Assembly (NCBI GenBank): GCA_903933395.1 | Contig: CAIZKA010000228.1 | Location: 1 to 14,113 of the forward strand | Origin: an uncultured beta proteobacterium | GTDB lineage: Bacteria; Pseudomonadota; Gammaproteobacteria; Burkholderiales; Rhodocyclaceae | DNA length: 14,113 bases | Direction: 5' to 3' | Shown here: positions 13,252 through 14,113 of the stretch, piece after piece | Layout: each line of letters opens with the position of its first letter | Position numbering within the stretch: the stretch's first letter is position 1 | The notes under the pieces: generated by a model | Told to the model about the DNA's origin: nothing | The model's database searches: none | The model's input: the letters and a program-made list of their open reading frames with translations, nothing else | Program-made: the position numbers and the translations under genes

Positions 13252-13575
13252 TCAGCGGCAGGCGGCGGCCGCCTTGCGCAGTTTCTCCATGATGGCCACG
13301 GCTTCTTCCATGCTGGAAACCGGAATTTTCGCCTCGTGACCGGAGCCGAAGGAACCGCCGCCAAAGTAGATTTTCAGTTCGGTGCGGGTCGCCTCGACAA
13401 ATTGCACGATGGCCAGGTTGATCCAGCGGCGTTTGCCGGCCTCATCCGCGGGAACTTCGTACAGGCAGTAGGCTGTCGACCCCGGAAAAACGGGTTCGGC
13501 GCAGGCGGCACGAAACCCGACCAGGGCGAGCGCGGTGCAGATGATGCCTGGCAGGCTGACCCGTTTCGTGTTCAT
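13252..13575 (-). CDS. Small exported two-cysteine protein of unknown function
   Basis: I do not recognise this 107-residue protein. Its N-terminus has the shape of a Sec signal peptide: basic MNTKR, a hydrophobic run (GIICTALALVGF), then AACA before EPVFPG, giving a likely signal peptidase I cut after Ala26. A lipobox is not convincing because Arg stands where Leu is expected. The mature part of about 81 residues has two cysteines, Cys37 and Cys106, near its ends, suggesting one disulfide. It also has a YFGGGSFGSGHEAKIPVSS segment and a C-terminal helix (MEEAVAIMEKLRKAAAAC). ATG 13575 is chosen because it begins the signal peptide; the open frame upstream (to 13653) encodes a Cys/Gln-rich stretch with no such property. 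The Shine-Dalgarno is weak. It lies 43 nt after dsbB on the same strand, so co-transcription with the disulfide-forming system is likely. Confidence 0.75.
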   Translation of the reverse strand: MNTKRVSLPGIICTALALVGFRAACAEPVFPGSTAYCLYEVPADEAGKRRWINLAIVQFVEATRTELKIYFGGGSFGSGHEAKIPVSSMEEAVAIMEKLRKAAAACR

Positions 13576-13619
13576 CGCGCGAGCTTGCCGGCATTGCGGA
13601 TGCTGGCGGCCATTTTCAT
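13572..13619 (-). CDS. Possible 15-codon coupling ORF between dsbB and the exported-protein gene
   Basis: A 15-codon frame (MKMAASIRNAGKLAR) starts at 13619, where its ATG shares a base with the dsbB stop (TGATG). It ends with a TGA (13574-13572) that overlaps the next gene's ATG (ATGA). Both junctions have the form used for termination-reinitiation. It may carry ribosomes from dsbB to the downstream gene, whose own Shine-Dalgarno is weak, or it may be chance. The peptide is short and basic; no independent function is suggested. Confidence 0.25.
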   Translation of the reverse strand: MKMAASIRNAGKLAR

Positions 13620-14113
13620 CAGGCCTTGCGCCGCATTGCCGCCAGCATTGCAATCGTCATGGAGGTGAAGGCGACCAGCGACCATTCGGCAATCGACAGG
13701 CCGAGCAACTTCCAGCCCGCCTCGGAGCACAGGCCGGAGGCTTCGAACATCAGCGGCCACTGGGTGCCGGCCCAGTTCACGAGGTGTTCCCACCAGGGTT
13801 GGTCGGCGGTGCAACTGGCACCCTTGGCGAAACGCTGCAGCCAGGTCTGGTAGCTGGCAACGAAGACCCCGGTCGCCGCAGTGGCGGCCATGACGAGTGC
13901 GGCAAACCGTCGCGGCAGGGATTTTCCCGGCGCCGATCCGGCCAGCAGCCAGGCCGCGATGGCTTCGAGCGTGAGCAGCAGATACAGCATGCGCTGCAGG
14001 ATGCACAGCGGACAGGCGGCGAGATTCAGGGTGTGGGCCAGAATCAGGCCGCCGCCGACGAGGCTCACGGCTGCCAGACCGGTGGCGGCAAACAGGCCGC
14101 GCGGCGTAAACAA
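13619..14113 (-). CDS. dsbB: Disulfide bond formation protein DsbB (N-terminus at window edge)
   Basis: DsbB is the inner-membrane quinone reductase that reoxidises periplasmic DsbA. The 164 visible residues show four hydrophobic segments (about 8-28, 40-58, 70-88 and 140-160). The first periplasmic redox pair is C34-P-L-C37 in AACPLCILQR, with the quinone-contacting Arg41. The second periplasmic loop has the pair Cys101 (GASCTADQPWW) and Cys129 (EASGLCSEAGW); E. coli has 41/44 and 104/130. The WPLMFEASGLCSE region is typical. The frame reaches the window edge at a TTG codon. E. coli has about seven more residues before its CXXC, so the true start may be this TTG or lie just outside. The stop codon at 13621-13619 overlaps a downstream ATG. 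Identity is secure; the start is unknown. Confidence 0.93.
   Translation of the reverse strand: MFTPRGLFAATGLAAVSLVGGGLILAHTLNLAACPLCILQRMLYLLLTLEAIAAWLLAGSAPGKSLPRRFAALVMAATAATGVFVASYQTWLQRFAKGASCTADQPWWEHLVNWAGTQWPLMFEASGLCSEAGWKLLGLSIAEWSLVAFTSMTIAMLAAMRRKA

Noticed and set aside
13576..13653. N-terminal extension of the small exported protein to 13653
   Set aside because: It would bury the signal peptide inside the protein and overlap dsbB by 35 nt. The ATG at 13575 begins the signal peptide exactly.
12895..13668. 257-codon frame containing SFPRKRES and VPAFAGTT
   Set aside because: These peptides are the well-known chance translation of the GTCATTCC...GCGAAAG palindromic repeat. The rest is shadow of the fusion gene and the minus-strand gene.
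13619..14006. 144-codon minus-strand frame opposite in phase to dsbB
   Set aside because: It is a shadow of dsbB for most of its length. Only its last 15 codons, after the dsbB stop, are kept as a possible coupling ORF.

Overview
The window looks like chromosomal DNA of a GC-rich betaproteobacterium. A Rhodocyclales- or Sterolibacterium-like lineage is my inference from the protein sequences and the rne / rluC / HAD phosphatase / Rieske / S49 peptidase gene order. Nearly all of it is coding. I see no tRNA, rRNA, CRISPR array, transposase or phage gene. The two ends cut genes: the C-terminal part of rne lies off the left edge and the extreme N-terminus of dsbB lies at or beyond the right edge.

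Layout. (1) 1-911: the N-terminus of RNase E (rne, minus strand) and a 470-bp divergent intergenic region that probably holds a long rne leader and the rluC promoter. (2) 912-3807, plus strand: a tightly overlapping four-gene unit of rluC (23S rRNA pseudouridine synthase), a HAD phosphatase, a small Rieske [2Fe-2S] protein and a membrane-anchored SppA-type S49 peptidase. Every junction overlaps, and the last two genes use TTG and GTG starts. (3) 3794-7460: polyphosphate metabolism, with ppk (minus) diverging from ppx/gppA (plus) across a 97-bp spacer that has a plausible Pho-box-like array. The 3' end of ppk overlaps the 3' end of the peptidase gene. (4) 7561-13046, plus strand: three acyl-metabolism genes. 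They are an acyl-CoA synthetase, an ECHDC3-like crotonase that lacks both canonical catalytic glutamates, and a 932-residue protein joining an acyl carrier protein, a fatty-acyl-AMP-ligase-like adenylation domain and a PlsC acyltransferase. (5) 13252-14113, minus strand: dsbB followed by a small exported two-cysteine protein of unknown function.

The most unusual item is the ACP / FAAL-like / PlsC fusion. One polypeptide carries what is needed to activate a free fatty acid, hold it on its own phosphopantetheine arm and pass it to a (lyso)glycerolipid. This is formally like E. coli Aas, but with the domain order reversed and a built-in carrier. Two diverged copies of a short palindromic repeat (the GTCATTCC(C/G)GCGAAAG type) sit on either side of this gene. 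Other points of interest are the rne leader with a tandem 9-bp repeat, the possible Pho box, and a stop/start chain between dsbB and the small exported protein.
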